Source of the DNA: Amyelois transitella
Lineage: Eukaryota > Arthropoda > Insecta > Lepidoptera > Pyralidae
Direction of reading: 5' to 3'
Length of the DNA stretch: 64,000 nucleotides
Assembly (NCBI RefSeq): GCF_032362555.1
Contig: NC_083509.1
Coordinates: 12,361,001-12,425,000, forward strand
Shown here one piece after another: positions 11,462-20,921 of this stretch (the stretch's first letter is position 1; every line of letters starts with the position of its first letter). The notes beneath the pieces are model-generated. The model worked only from the letters and a program-made list of their open reading frames with translations. It searched no databases and was not told the DNA's origin. The position numbers and the translations under genes were made by a program.

Positions 11462-12444
11462 CACAAAAGTAACGAATAAACAAATCACAGAGACCCGAAA
11501 AGCAACCGGAAACGACGTAAGCTGTCATAAAATAGTTGCCACATTACAAAAATTACTAGAATTGGTAGGATTTATTTTTGTAAGTTTAAGAAAATCGATG
11601 TTACTTATCCGAAATTCCGGTATTGTAAAAATCAGGGACAAAATAAAATTTGATTTATTTACTTATTTTAATATAGAAACTTATCAAAATTCTTTGTATA
11701 TATAATTTTGAATGCTTTTTCCATAAACCGAAAGATTTAGATGTAAAGTTTAATGAAAATATTTTGAGAAATGTCGCTTCAAAGTTAGGAAGGTATGTAT
11801 GGGACATGGTAAATTGGGGTGACACGTCGTAACTTGGATCGATTTTATTCAAATCGGGATATCATTTTTAAAAACTTTCTTATTTCAAGTTACTTATGTT
11901 GAAATTTTCTTTAAGTTTCCGTATGCCATTTACATTAAACTATTATATATTTAATTATATAATTAAACAAAGTCAGTGGACATGCTGTTTTGTCAGTGGT
12001 CAAAGAAATTGAAAAACGCCCTTATACATAAAAACCTTCCTCTTGAATCACTCTACCTGTTACAAAAACCGCATCAAAACCCGTTGCGTAATTTTAAAGA
12101 TTTAAGCATACAGACAAACAGACTAAAATAGCTACTTTGTTTTATACTATGTAGTGATTTTGAGATTCAAACAGTGACAGGTTGCTAGCGCATCGCCTAA
12201 AAGTTATAAGCCTATCCCCTAGTCGCCTTGTATTTTCACCGTAGATGTCATAAAGACGCTATTGGAACCTCAATTCCATAATAAATCCATACAGTTGAAC
12301 GTAGCCTTTATTATAAACTGAGGTATCAAAGTAGGTTGTATACAACCCGTAATGCAAAGAAGCGTTAGTTTCACCCTTAACTGAATCACCATTAGGTACT
12401 CATTTAATATACAAAATGAATTCATGATTATCACATGTCGCTTG

Positions 12445-12690
12445 TCTTTGACACTGGAGGTCCCGGGTTCGAATCCCGGTCAGGACATGATGAAAAACGA
12501 ACTTTCTTTGATTAGTCTTGATCTTGGATGTTTATTTATCTAAGTATTTATTATAAAATATCGTTGAGTTAGTATCTCGTAACACAAGTCTCGCACTTAC
12601 TTCGAGGTTAGCCTCGAAGTGGGCCTTGAGTTAGCTCAATCTGCGTAATTTGCCCCGTATGTAATATTTATATGTATAACTAATATTAAG
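12445..12690 (+). repeat. tRNA-derived SINE
   Basis: The 5' part carries GGTCCCGGGTTCGAATCCCG, an excellent B box (12466..12482), followed by a body with a short hairpin (GAGGTTAGCCTC) and an AT-rich end near TGCCCCGTATGTAATATTTA. A body of this length after the B box is typical of a SINE and not of a tRNA gene. The A-box side is degraded. Ends are approximate. Confidence 0.6.
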
Positions 12691-12960
12691 TCTGAACATA
12701 ATTCTACTTTATGAAGTCTGAATCTTCTGAACGCACTTACGATTGCGACACGCTGCCATGCGACGCGACACGTCTCAAATTCAAATAATTTTACGAGTCG
12801 TCAAGACCAATAGAGTGTCGCAGCTAAAGTCGTAGCCACACAGTCGCATAAATTATTTAAGTAAATAAATATAAATAAATAAATAGCCTTTATTCGCTGA
12901 CTTTGTACATTGTTATTTCATTACACAGAATAAGCTGATTTGGAATGAAGTGTGTGTTCT

Positions 12961-15885
12961 TCATGCATCAGCAACCAGTTGTTGGTCAGGTTGTCCATTG
13001 ACATAGGCCTCCCCCATCGCCTTCCACTCATCTCTATTTCTAGCTGACCTTCTCCATCCTTTAGGTAGATCGTCTGACCATCTCTTGATTTGGCGTCCTT
13101 TTTGCCTTTTGCCGTTCCTAGGGTACCATTCCATTAAATCCTTGGTCCATTTTTCTTTATTTGTTCTCAAGATATGACCGGTCCAGTTCCATTTCAGTTT
13201 TCTTATTTTTTGTATAACATCGTTTAATTTAGTTCTTTTTCTTATTTTCGTGTTTTCCCATCTATCCCGCAATCTTATGTTCAACATGCTTCTCTCCATG
13301 TTGCGTTGACAAACTGCTAGTTTCTGATTGTTTTTCATAGTTGTGGGCCATGTTTGACACCCGTAAGTGAGGCATGGGAGAATGCACGTATTATAAAGCT
13401 TGCTTTTTGTTGAGAGTTGGATGGTTTTATTTTTGAAAATTTCCTTTAACGACCAGTAACGTTTCCAAGCTGTACTTATTCTTCTGCTGATTTCCTTTGT
13501 ATATTGATCATTGATAGATATTAATTGACCTAAGTATATGTATTCATCTACATATTCGATGGTATCTTTCCCTAGTGTTATGGTATCTCTTACCGCATTT
13601 GTCATCAATTTTGTTTTCGCAGAATTCATATAAAGACCCGCGCTTCTACTCTCTTGATCTAGTTGCTGTATCATATTTTGCAATATATCTGGTTTCTCTG
13701 CAAATAGCACGATGTCATCTGCAAATCTCAAATGATTTAAATTAACGCCATTAATGTTTATTCCAAAATTTTCCCAGTCTAACTTCCTGAATATTTCTTC
13801 TAATACAGCCGTGAATAATTTTGGGGAGAGTGGATCGCCTTGCTTTACTCCTCTTCGAATACAGAATTCTTCTCCTTGTTTTTCTAGTTGGACCTGTGCT
13901 GTACTGTTTTTGTAAATTTCCTTAATAATTTCTATGTATGTCATGTGTACTCCTTGATTCTGCAGTGCTTCCCAAATATAATTGTGATTTATGGAGTCGA
14001 AGGCCTTCCTGTAATCGATGAATGCTATGTAGTAATGTTTGCCGTACTCATTAAGTTTTTCCATAACTTGTTTTACCACATGTATATGATCTATGGTTGA
14101 ATAATCAGAGCGAAATCCTGCCTGTTCTTTTGGTTGATTTTCTTCTAGTTGTTTCGTAATTCGGCCAAGAATGACTTTAGAAAAGGCCTTATATAAATTA
14201 GACATTAAACATATAGGTCTGTAGTTGTTAATATCGTTTTTATCGCCTTTTTTATGGAGTAAAATTATTGTCGATTTAGCCCATTGAGTTGGTATTTGCT
14301 TAGTTTCTAATATTTCATTGAATAAATTCGTTGTGTGTTTGGATGTAACTGGGAGGGATTCTTTTAATAGTTCACTAGAGATCTTGTCATCACCAGGGGC
14401 TTTATCATTTTTTAATGATCTTATAGCTTTAATTGTTTCGCTTTCTAGTATGCAAAGTATTTTTTCTTCAGAGCTCTGGTATTCTTTCTTTCTGATTTCT
14501 GTAAAGTCTATCTGGCTATACAAGTCTTTATAAAATTCAGTCGCTATTTTTGCTATAGATGATCTTTTTATGGTAGATTTATTTTTGTTTTTGGTTTTCA
14601 TGTTGGGTATCCATTGCGTGTATTCTCTTAATTGTTTCAGACCTTTCTTAAGACCTCCTGTCTTTTCTATTTGTTCATTTAGTATCTCCAGTCTCTCCTC
14701 CTTTTTATGTTTTCTTATTGCCGTTCTTATATTTTTGCTGAGGGTTGAGATGGTTGTGAAGTTTTGTTTACGGTCCTTCAACAATTCTTTCCTTACCTCC
14801 ATAAGCTTTAGGGCCTCTTCACCTATTTTGTTTTTCTTTTCTCTTATTGTATTAATTTTATTTAAGTTAATTAGGTTTGTTTCCAGAGAATCATATCTTT
14901 TTTGTAATGTGTCATGCTTTTCGAGGTCATGTAATGCAAGTTTTAGGTCATTAAGTACATTTTGTTCCAATGATGATCTTGTAATTTTGTTCGTGTTGCA
15001 GGAGGTAATATGTTTTCTTGATTTGTTTTTTCTGAGTAATATAGTACCTCTAACCATTCTATGGTCTGTACTGAAATTTAAATTGTTAACAACGTCAATG
15101 TCGCTAAATATACGTTTGTCTCTTGTTAGTATGAAATCGATTTCATTTTTATCTTTGCGCGGAGACATCCATGTCCATTTTCTTGAGTTTTTCTTTTTGA
15201 AGAAACTATTCATTATTTTAAGATTATTTGCAAAAGCTAAATCGACAAGTCTTTGTCCATTTTCATTCTTGTTTCTGTCACCAGCACTACTGTAGTTTCC
15301 TAACACAAATTCATCCTTGTTTGTTTTGCTGCCAACTTGGGCATTAAAGTCTCCCATAAGGATAATATTTCTAGTCGTATTTTGTATTAATTGTGTCAGA
15401 TCTTTATAAAATATGTCTTTTGCCTCTTTTGAATCTATTTCTGTGGGTGCATATATTTGGATAATAGTGAACGGTTGTTTAAATTCTGGCAGCTGTATTT
15501 TAAGCACTGCAATTCTATTTGATATTCCATTAAAACTTATAATTTTGTCTTTCAGATATTTTTTTATTAAAAACCCCGTTCCATGTGAACCTCTCTTTTC
15601 TCCGTAGAAACAAAAAACATATTCCTTGTATTCCCTTATCTCTTTACCAAGTCTTCTTACTTCACTAAGACCGATAATATCCCAATTTATATGACTTATG
15701 GCTTCCTCAAGTTCTTGTAATTTGTCATCAGACATTAACGTTCTAACATTTAAAGTTGCGAGATATATTTTTCTTTTATTCTTGATTTTGTTAAAAGATG
15801 CATTTCTGGGGGGTAGTGGTCTGTCAACCCCACGGGGACCAGCCGGATTGGGGTTGTTCCGCTTCTGGTTGCTAATTTGTGATTG
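12961..15885 (-). CDS. LINE ORF2: APE endonuclease and reverse transcriptase
   Basis: The frame is open for 974 residues from just after the ORF1 TAG to a stop at 12961. Endonuclease motifs in order: LATLNVRTL, GLSEVRR, IQIYAPT, LMGDFNAQVG, EIDFILTRD, STDHRM. Reverse transcriptase motifs: FIDYRKAFDSI, RRGVKQGDPLSP, LRFADDIVLFAE (catalytic FADD). The C-terminus has CLTYGCQTW and KWNWTGHILR, as in RTE/BovB-type proteins often annotated craniofacial-development-protein-2-like. The first in-frame ATG (15735) lies after the conserved NVRTL strand, whose Asn is part of the endonuclease active site, so initiation there would give a defective enzyme. The protein would nick DNA and prime reverse transcription at the target. 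Confidence 0.85.
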   Translation of the reverse strand, partial: QSQISNQKRNNPNPAGPRGVDRPLPPRNASFNKIKNKRKIYLATLNVRTLMSDDKLQELEEAISHINWDIIGLSEVRRLGKEIREYKEYVFCFYGEKRGSHGTGFLIKKYLKDKIISFNGISNRIAVLKIQLPEFKQPFTIIQIYAPTEIDSKEAKDIFYKDLTQLIQNTTRNIILMGDFNAQVGSKTNKDEFVLGNYSSAGDRNKNENGQRLVDLAFANNLKIMNSFFKKKNSRKWTWMSPRKDKNEIDFILTRDKRIFSDIDVVNNLNFSTDHRMVRGTILLRKNKSRKHITSCNTNKITRSSLEQNVLNDLKLALHDLEKHDTLQKRYDSLETNLINLNKINTIREKKNKIGEEALKLMEVRKELLKDRKQNFTTISTLSKNIRTAIRKHKKEERLEILNEQIEKTGGLKKGLKQLREYTQWIPNMKTKNKNKSTIKRSSIAKIATEFYKDLYSQIDFTEIRKKEYQSSEEKILCILESETIKAIRSLKNDKAPGDDKISSELLKESLPVTSKHTTNLFNEILETKQIPTQWAKSTIILLHKKGDKNDINNYRPICLMSNLYKAFSKVILGRITKQLEENQPKEQAGFRSDYSTIDHIHVVKQVMEKLNEYGKHYYIAFIDYRKAFDSINHNYIWEALQNQGVHMTYIEIIKEIYKNSTAQVQLEKQGEEFCIRRGVKQGDPLSPKLFTAVLEEIFRKLDWENFGININGVNLNHLRFADDIVLFAEKPDILQNMIQQLDQESRSAGLYMNSAKTKLMTNAVRDTITLGKDTIEYVDEYIYLGQLISINDQYTKEISRRISTAWKRYWSLKEIFKNKTIQLSTKSKLYNTCILPCLTYGCQTWPTTMKNNQKLAVCQRNMERSMLNIRLRDRWENTKIRKRTKLNDVIQKIRKLKWNWTGHILRTNKEKWTKDLMEWYPRNGKRQKGRQIKRWSDDLPKGWRRSARNRDEWKAMGEAYVNGQPDQQLVADA

Positions 15886-16686
15886 CTACTTGGATTGGTT
15901 TGAATTGTTGCGAATTTGGGAAAATGAGTTTGATCTGGGTCTCATCAGATCATATGCGTTCCTTCTAATCTCTTTCGTTGATTTATTTGTTGATTTCTTA
16001 GCTGTAATTTGGTTTTCGGGCGAGCTGGATTGGTCTCTTTTTCTTTTTTCTTTGCTAAGATTTCCTTCTCGCACTATCAGTTGATCATATTTTATGTATG
16101 CAATATTTCCTTTCGCACGTTCTTCTATAAGTTTTGGTTTCAATTCCCTCCTTTTTTCTAGCACTCCCTTTGGAAAATCTTCAGTGACGTAAATACCTTT
16201 TAGGCTCTTTTTCATTTTTAGTATCTGTAATCTTTTCCAGCTGTTGTTGAAAACAATAAGAACAGGTCTTATTTTATTTGCTGTCTGGGTACCGATACGA
16301 TAGATTGTTGAAACATCGTTTGCCTCCAAAGTAATTTTTAAATGATTTTCAATATTTTTTTGTATTTCTTGTAGTAGCTCTTGTGAAGAATTCTCTTTTT
16401 CTTGTAAACCGAAAAGAAGGATATTATTCTTTTTCTTTTCCTTCTCGAAATAATCGATCCTTTTCTCTAATCTTTCTATTTTATTTTTCATGATTTTATT
16501 TTCTTCTATCAATGGTTCTAGCTTCTTGTTAATTTTCTCAAATATAATATGTGTTTGGTTTTCCATTTCAAGCTTCATTTGATCAAAGAGTATTTTAAAT
16601 TGACCCTCCATAGTTGGTATTTTTCGCTTTGTGCAATGGCAACACTTGAACGTCTTGGAAGTTGTGGTTGATCTATTGTGCTCCAC
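15886..16686 (-). CDS. LINE ORF1 protein (coiled coil, RNA-binding-like)
   Basis: The 266-residue product starts MEHNRSTTTSKTFKCCHC. Residues of about 25..95 form a Glu/Lys-rich coiled coil. A central domain (NNILLFGLQ ... VSTIYRIG ... RPVLIVF) resembles the RRM-like fold of LINE ORF1 proteins, and the tail is basic and Ser/Asn-rich. ORF1 proteins generally bind the element RNA and form trimers through the coiled coil; that role is inferred. It ends in TAG at 15888..15886, directly followed in the same frame by the start of ORF2. Confidence 0.75.
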   Translation of the reverse strand: MEHNRSTTTSKTFKCCHCTKRKIPTMEGQFKILFDQMKLEMENQTHIIFEKINKKLEPLIEENKIMKNKIERLEKRIDYFEKEKKKNNILLFGLQEKENSSQELLQEIQKNIENHLKITLEANDVSTIYRIGTQTANKIRPVLIVFNNSWKRLQILKMKKSLKGIYVTEDFPKGVLEKRRELKPKLIEERAKGNIAYIKYDQLIVREGNLSKEKRKRDQSSSPENQITAKKSTNKSTKEIRRNAYDLMRPRSNSFSQIRNNSNQSK

Positions 16687-16985
16687 TTAATGTCAATGTC
16701 ACTGTCGTCAACTGTCACTTTTGTAGTCGTTGTTCAATTATTTAAATTATAACCTCAAAAATTTCACACTGAAATAATGTGTTATAACGTTCTTGTTTTT
16801 TAATATTCCCACTGTTTTTAATAACTGATATGTTCGTTGTCACTTATTGTTCTCGTTTTCAGACAGCAGTTAATTCGGTAGTACTTTTAATACGAGTATT
16901 CACTTTATTTTTGCGGACACTTGACGGATGGTGTTTACTATTCAACAACCGGAACCAGAAATATTAAATATAAATAAATTATTTA

Positions 16986-17829
16986 CTTATCTACTATTGT
17001 TTTTCTATTCCACCACATTTAATCCGCTTGTGGAGTTGTGATAAGGTTCTTACCTAAGATTACATATCTGAACCCCTAGCTCCAATAATGTCTCTCTCAA
17101 TCTAATCGTTATAGAATAGAAGAGAATAATTTATTTGCATGATTCACATAGTTTTTACATATAAATCAACCTGCATGCAGGCGCGCAAATATTAATGATA
17201 GGTATAAACTCAAAATTAGGATTACATTTGTTTTCTCATTTTGTTTTTTTTTTTTTACGGTGTGTGGTAAAGTCAAGATGTATAAACAGGTACGTTTCAT
17301 TTCCATGTCGAGTTTTTAGAAAAAATTGACGTACAGGATGGATTACGTAGAAGCAGAATAGGGTACTTCCTACACGAGTGAAGCCGCGGGAGAAAGCCTA
17401 ACTTGCAGTAGATTTTGATCGCAAGTTCGCATCGTTTCATGTCGCAAGTGCACTCCCATCGCTGTCGTTTTCTTCAAATTTCCCGGCGCTAACAATGGCT
17501 GAGTAAACTTGAGCGATGACAGGACTTTCCCCCTGGGATGGGAACCGCTAATTGTTGCTCTGCCTACCTCAGAACAATACCAGTGTTTTATGCAACGAAA
17601 GTAATGCATTTCAACTTTTTGCCCGCGTGGGAGAATTAAGATTGTGTATTAATGGCTATTATGAAGTGAAATTGGATGAAGTGATGGATGAAACGTCTAG
17701 TTAGGTTGAATCGTGTAATTAAGAAGATCACTTGATTAGTAGAGTACAAGGTAGGTGAATAAATATATATAATAATAGTAAAAGAAAGCAACAATCAATA
17801 GTGCATTATCTCTCGCAGCTCGGTTATAT
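16986..17829. other. Gene-free stretch with a GC-richer island
   Basis: No gene is supported. 17370..17610 is GC-richer and holds an 79-codon minus-strand open frame without splice context or recognisable motif. It could be a decayed repeat or a regulatory island. Confidence 0.4.
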
Positions 17830-18005
17830 TCTGTACAATTTTTGGAAAAATTCTACACTCTGGTTCGGTAAGAACGTCTAAATTTTTCTGGAAAAATTTC
17901 TAGGCACTGGTTCGGTAAGAACGTCTCAATTTTTCTGGAAAAATTTCTACGCGCTGGTTCGCTAAGAGCGTCTTAATTTTTTTTGAAATATTTCTACACG
18001 CTAGT
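17830..18005 (+). repeat. 47-bp tandem repeat, three full units plus partial
   Basis: GGTTCGGTAAGAACGTCT starts at 17862 and 17909, and GGTTCGCTAAGAGCGTCT at 17956, giving a 47-bp period. Each unit is followed by AATTTTTCTGGAAAAATT, itself nearly palindromic. The last unit is the most diverged. No coding function is apparent. Confidence 0.8.
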
Positions 18006-18697
18006 AAAATCGTCTGTGGTCTTACGGTAAAAACCCAAAAAAGCTTAAACCACACCGCAACCAATGATTTTTTTCCAAATCATGTATAAGATACCAACCG
18101 ATTCTCTTACGGTGAGGAAAATCTCTTGAAGAAACATGCATGGGTTAGGTTCCCCTGCAAAAGGCGCGGATGAGTTGGGAGTCACTTTCTGTAAAAACCT
18201 GATCAATACAAGATCATTATTAAATCGCTGGGCTCCACTCTGAAGAGGTGAGTAAGGAGGATAATGCTACAAAACCTTCATCGACAGAACATGAATTATC
18301 AAGTTACCCAGGCGAGAAACTAGTGATGAATTTTGTTATTTAGTAGCAATACTTCATTCTATAATGGAAGCCCCGTAGTGAGGCGAAGGTCAACATATTT
18401 CCCTGTCAATGTATTGCCCACTGCCTAGTACTTGACCCCTGTTAGGTCACTATTAGCTAGCCACACAGTTAGTTAATACAACTTAAACTTATAATTTTGT
18501 AAGCTTACTTTAAATCCACGTTTTCCCCGTGGACCAACTGATATTGCACAACTTATGTATTTTGCCATCTCAATTATGAGCTCTAAATAGCGCGACTAAG
18601 AAAAAAAATACATCAAAATAGGTAAATTATAAATGACGAACTTTGAAGGGATGTGTGGGTGGATCTTTATTAGTTAAGCATTCACGCAAAATTTACA
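18006..18697. repeat. Decayed retroelement-like sequence, otherwise gene-free
   Basis: 18085..18260 contains blocks such as TTCTCTTACGGTGAGGAAAA and CTCCACTCTGAAGAGG, which look like a degenerate LINE coding fragment, but no frame remains open. The rest shows no features. Confidence 0.35.
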
Positions 18698-18918
18698 TAC
18701 ATATAATCACGTCTATATCCCTTGCGGGGTAGACAGAGCCAACAGTCTTGAAAAGACTGATTGGAGGCCACGTTTAGCTATTTGGCAAAATGATAAAATT
18801 GAGATACAAACAGTGACAGGTTGCTAGCCCATCGCCTGAAAGAAGAATCCCAAGTTTATAAGCCTATCTTTTAGTCGCCTTTTACGACATCCATGGGAAA
18901 AGATGGAGCCACACGGCC
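18698..18918 (-). repeat. Common dispersed repeat, minus copy
   Basis: It contains ATCACGTCTATATCCC, GGGGTAGACAGAGCC, GTCTTGAAAAGACTG, GGTTGCTAGCCCATCGCC and CGACATCCATGGGAAA in the order of the other minus copies. A deletion brings GATGGAG next to CCACACGGC at the end, removing the usual GTGGTCCTATTC stretch. Confidence 0.75.
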
Positions 18919-19390
18919 TTCGCTCCTGTGCGAATTTTCGCCTTGCGTTTTGTGTGTAAGCGTGCCGCAAAACAAGATTAAATACTTTATTTGCACGAAG
19001 GTTCATATAAATCTTAATCAGATAAATCATATGTCTAACAATTATATTGCTGCTTTGCCATTTACACTGCCACTGGACTTAAAAAATTATAGGTTAGACT
19101 AGCAAATTGTATAGCCTACGTTAACTCCGTTAGGTTATCTAGCCTGAGGCTGGAATCTATAGGTTTCCAATTATCAATACGTGTAATTAGATTACAGGAG
19201 ACCTATTATTTACTTTAACAAAAATACCTGTGTTCGCGGTTATAGATCTTCTTCAAGATTTTTATTTAAATCTCTTTACCAAGTGGTAACAATTTTTTAA
19301 TTTACTGTAGTTGTTTTATCTAGCTGCGCCCCGGAGCTAAGCATTTCGTGGAAATAAAAAGTTCTTACTATAGTATTACAATGCTATATG

Positions 19391-19640
19391 CTTCCCGGCA
19401 CCAATAGAAAAAAGAATAGGACCACAACATCTCATTTCCCATGGATGTCGTAAAAGGCGACTAAGGGGCAGGCTTTTAAACTTGGGATTCTTCTTTCAGG
19501 CGATGGGCTAGTAACCTGTCACTATTTGAATCTCAATTTTTTATTTTAATTCGAATAACTAAACGTGGCCTATCAGTATTTTCAAGACTGTTGGCCCTGT
19601 CTACCCCGCAAGGGATATAGACGTGATTATATGTATATAT
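19391..19640 (+). repeat. Common dispersed repeat, + copy
   Basis: It begins CTTCCCGGCACCAATAG, lacking the first bases of the repeat, continues through all internal blocks, and ends ACGTGATTATATGTATATAT. The terminal part abuts directly on the 25-bp perfect hairpin at 19641. Confidence 0.75.
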
Positions 19641-19707
19641 GAGCGAAGGCCGGGCGAAAAAATTTAAGTAATAAATTGTGGGAAATTTTTTCGCCCGGCC
19701 TTCGCTC
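19641..19707. repeat. Perfect 25-bp GC-rich inverted repeat
   Basis: GAGCGAAGGCCGGGCGAAAA plus AATTT (19641..19665) pairs exactly with 19683..19707, leaving a 17-nt AT-rich loop. A partial extra copy (TTCGCTC) follows. It may be a very short foldback element or the junction of an inverted duplication. There is no T-run where an intrinsic terminator would need one, and such terminators are not expected in a nuclear genome. Confidence 0.75.
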
Positions 19708-19904
19708 ATCTTCGCTCAATAAAAATTGTAAAAATTGGTACGTACTTTGGTTTGTTTTTTTAACTTTTCACACTTCATTTAAGAACCAATCTTCTCGAAA
19801 TTACGAAAGTAAATAATTGTCTAATTATGGTTTTATTATATGTATGTATAAGTTTAGTTGAATTTTATAATAATAGATGCGTTATCCCGTTTTGAAACGC
19901 GATA

Positions 19905-20035
19905 TGGTGTTGAAAGCTAGTTATGAATGTGGATGAAGCGAAGGAAGTATGCAGAGATCGTGGCAAGTGGAAGTAGTCTCTGCTTACCCCTCCGGGAAAG
20001 AGGCGTGATTTTATGTATGTATGTATGTATATAGT
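19905..20035 (+). repeat. LINE 3'-tail fragment ending in (ATGT)n
   Basis: It contains GAATGTGGATGAAGCGAAGG, GCAGAGATCGTGGCAAGTGG and CTCCGGGAAAGAGGCGTGA, followed by TTTTATGTATGTATGTATGT. One frame reads NVDEAKEVCRDRG with a frameshift before the AYPSGKEA stop region seen at 24830..25075. This is the 3' end of a LINE ORF2 followed by its tail. Confidence 0.6.
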
Positions 20036-20079
20036 GTTGCTCTGATACAAACGTAAATAGAAATGTGATATTTGAATAA

Positions 20080-20921
20080 ATGTCTTCGTTCCAGGAGTCT
20101 GAGTTTCATTCAAGCTGCCTTGGCTCGATATACTAATAGTAATGTACTAATTACGCCATACCTTAACAAGGCCTCCATGTTAAATATGGACTCGCGCAGG
20201 CAACTACATCTTGCTAGTTTATTATTCGGAGTTATAAGACACGGGATCCCTGAGTATCTCCACTCTAAAATAAAATTCAACACCCAGCATAACGCGAGAT
20301 CATGTCGGCCCCCATTACTAACTTATCGACACAAAACGGCTGCATTCAGGGGCAGCTTCCGCTACCAGGCCACTAAATGTTGGAATAATATACCTCCCCC
20401 CATTAGGCTTCAAGCATCTATCACTTTGTTCAAAGTTAAATTCCGCAGGCATCTTTTGGATCTGCAGAACTTGCATATTCGGCACTGATGGCGGTTTCTG
20501 CTTCTCATGTACTCTTTTATTCCATTCCCATTATATATTTAAATAAATGTTTCAAGAAAAAGGTTTATTACGTTACACAAGCGATGCCGGGGCATGTGTT
20601 GAATTTTCAAATATTTTGGATACTCTTTTGGTTATTAAGCCGCTACATTTATCACACTTATACAAATGAAACTTTTAAGTCACGATCACGACACGAGTCT
20701 TTGTTTATTTTTTATTACGTGCGCAGATTGACCTGCACTAGCACCTAGGTCATAACTGAAAATCAGCGTATTGCTCTATAGCAATAAATTCGTTGAGTTG
20801 TGACCTTTTTGTATTGCTGCAACTCACACCCTAATTAATTTGTATTCCGTATGTTCATTGTAAATTGTGTGTAGCAAATCAAATAAATGAATTATCTATC
20901 TATCTATCTATCTATCTAATT
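20080..20921 (+). pseudogene. 5'-truncated LINE reverse-transcriptase C-terminus
   Basis: The frame open to 20488 reads SLSFIQAALARYTNSNV ... RYQATKCWNNIPPPIRLQAS ... LFKVKFRRHLLDLQ, the pattern of the RT C-terminal region in Jockey/CR1-like LINEs (WN.iP..ir...s...FK...+..L). Downstream is a 3' UTR ending AAATAAATGAATTATC and (TATC)n at 20896..20921, a LINE-type tail. The endonuclease and RT catalytic core are missing. Confidence 0.65.

Larger units (their letters stand above)
6172..12021 (-). mobile_element. 5.85-kb DNA transposon with TTAT target duplication (possibly Sola-type)
   Basis: The ends are inverted repeats: GGGCGTTTTTCAA, six variable bases, then TGACC on both sides (left from 6172, right reverse complement from 12021). 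The 4 bp TTAT flank both ends (6168..6171 and 12022..12025). Inside are a transposase-like gene (7164..9876, minus), a small Cys-rich open frame (9908..10186, minus), and a later hAT-type MITE (10815..11461). A non-coding block at 6811..6890 is repeated at 7016..7096. A 4-bp duplication and a GGG terminus are, from memory, compatible with Sola, but the superfamily is not proven from sequence alone. Confidence 0.75.
6121..12157 (-). mobile_element. Helitron-like element interrupted by a DNA transposon
   Basis: The plus strand begins A|CTAGCGACCCGCCCCGGC at 6121 and ends ACTATGTAGTGA|T at 12157. Read on the minus strand this is A|TCACTACATAG...CTAG|T with a GC-rich palindrome next to CTAG, as in Helitrons. 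Only about 187 bp belong to this element (6121..6171 and 12022..12157). The rest is a later insertion flanked by TTAT duplications. It sits exactly inside the split dispersed repeat. Classification is from termini only. Confidence 0.55.
6031..12241 (-). repeat. Common dispersed repeat split by a nested insertion
   Basis: Left part, 6031..6120: GGGGTAGACAGAGCCAACAG through TTTGGCTTTATGAAAGAA. Right part, from 12158: TTGAGATTCAAACAGTGAC, then the GGTTGCTAGCGCATCGCC block, to about 12241. Joined, they match the uninterrupted copy at 5199..5467, where ...AATGATAGA and GAGATTCAAATAG are contiguous. Everything between is inserted DNA. After 12241 a short + oriented fragment of the same family follows to about 12310. 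Confidence 0.7.
12860..16973 (-). mobile_element. Apparently full-length non-LTR retrotransposon (RTE/BovB-like)
   Basis: The element reads right to left: 5' UTR (16973..16687), ORF1 (16686..15886), ORF2 (15885..12961), a short 3' UTR with AATAAA, and a 3' tail of ATTTATTT units ending near 12860. A 12-bp candidate target duplication ATAAATTATTTA flanks it at 12848..12859 and 16974..16985, though such AT-rich matches can be chance. ORF2 has an APE-type endonuclease and reverse transcriptase and no frameshifts. The clade is judged from the RT and C-terminal motifs. Confidence 0.8.

Noticed and set aside
12450..12500. Possible tRNA gene
   Set aside because: A strong B box is present, but there is no acceptor stem or A box at tRNA spacing; the body continues as a SINE.
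14570..15295. 241-codon + strand open frame
   Set aside because: It is antisense to the LINE ORF2, which has intact family motifs. The frame is a mirror of its AT-rich codons.
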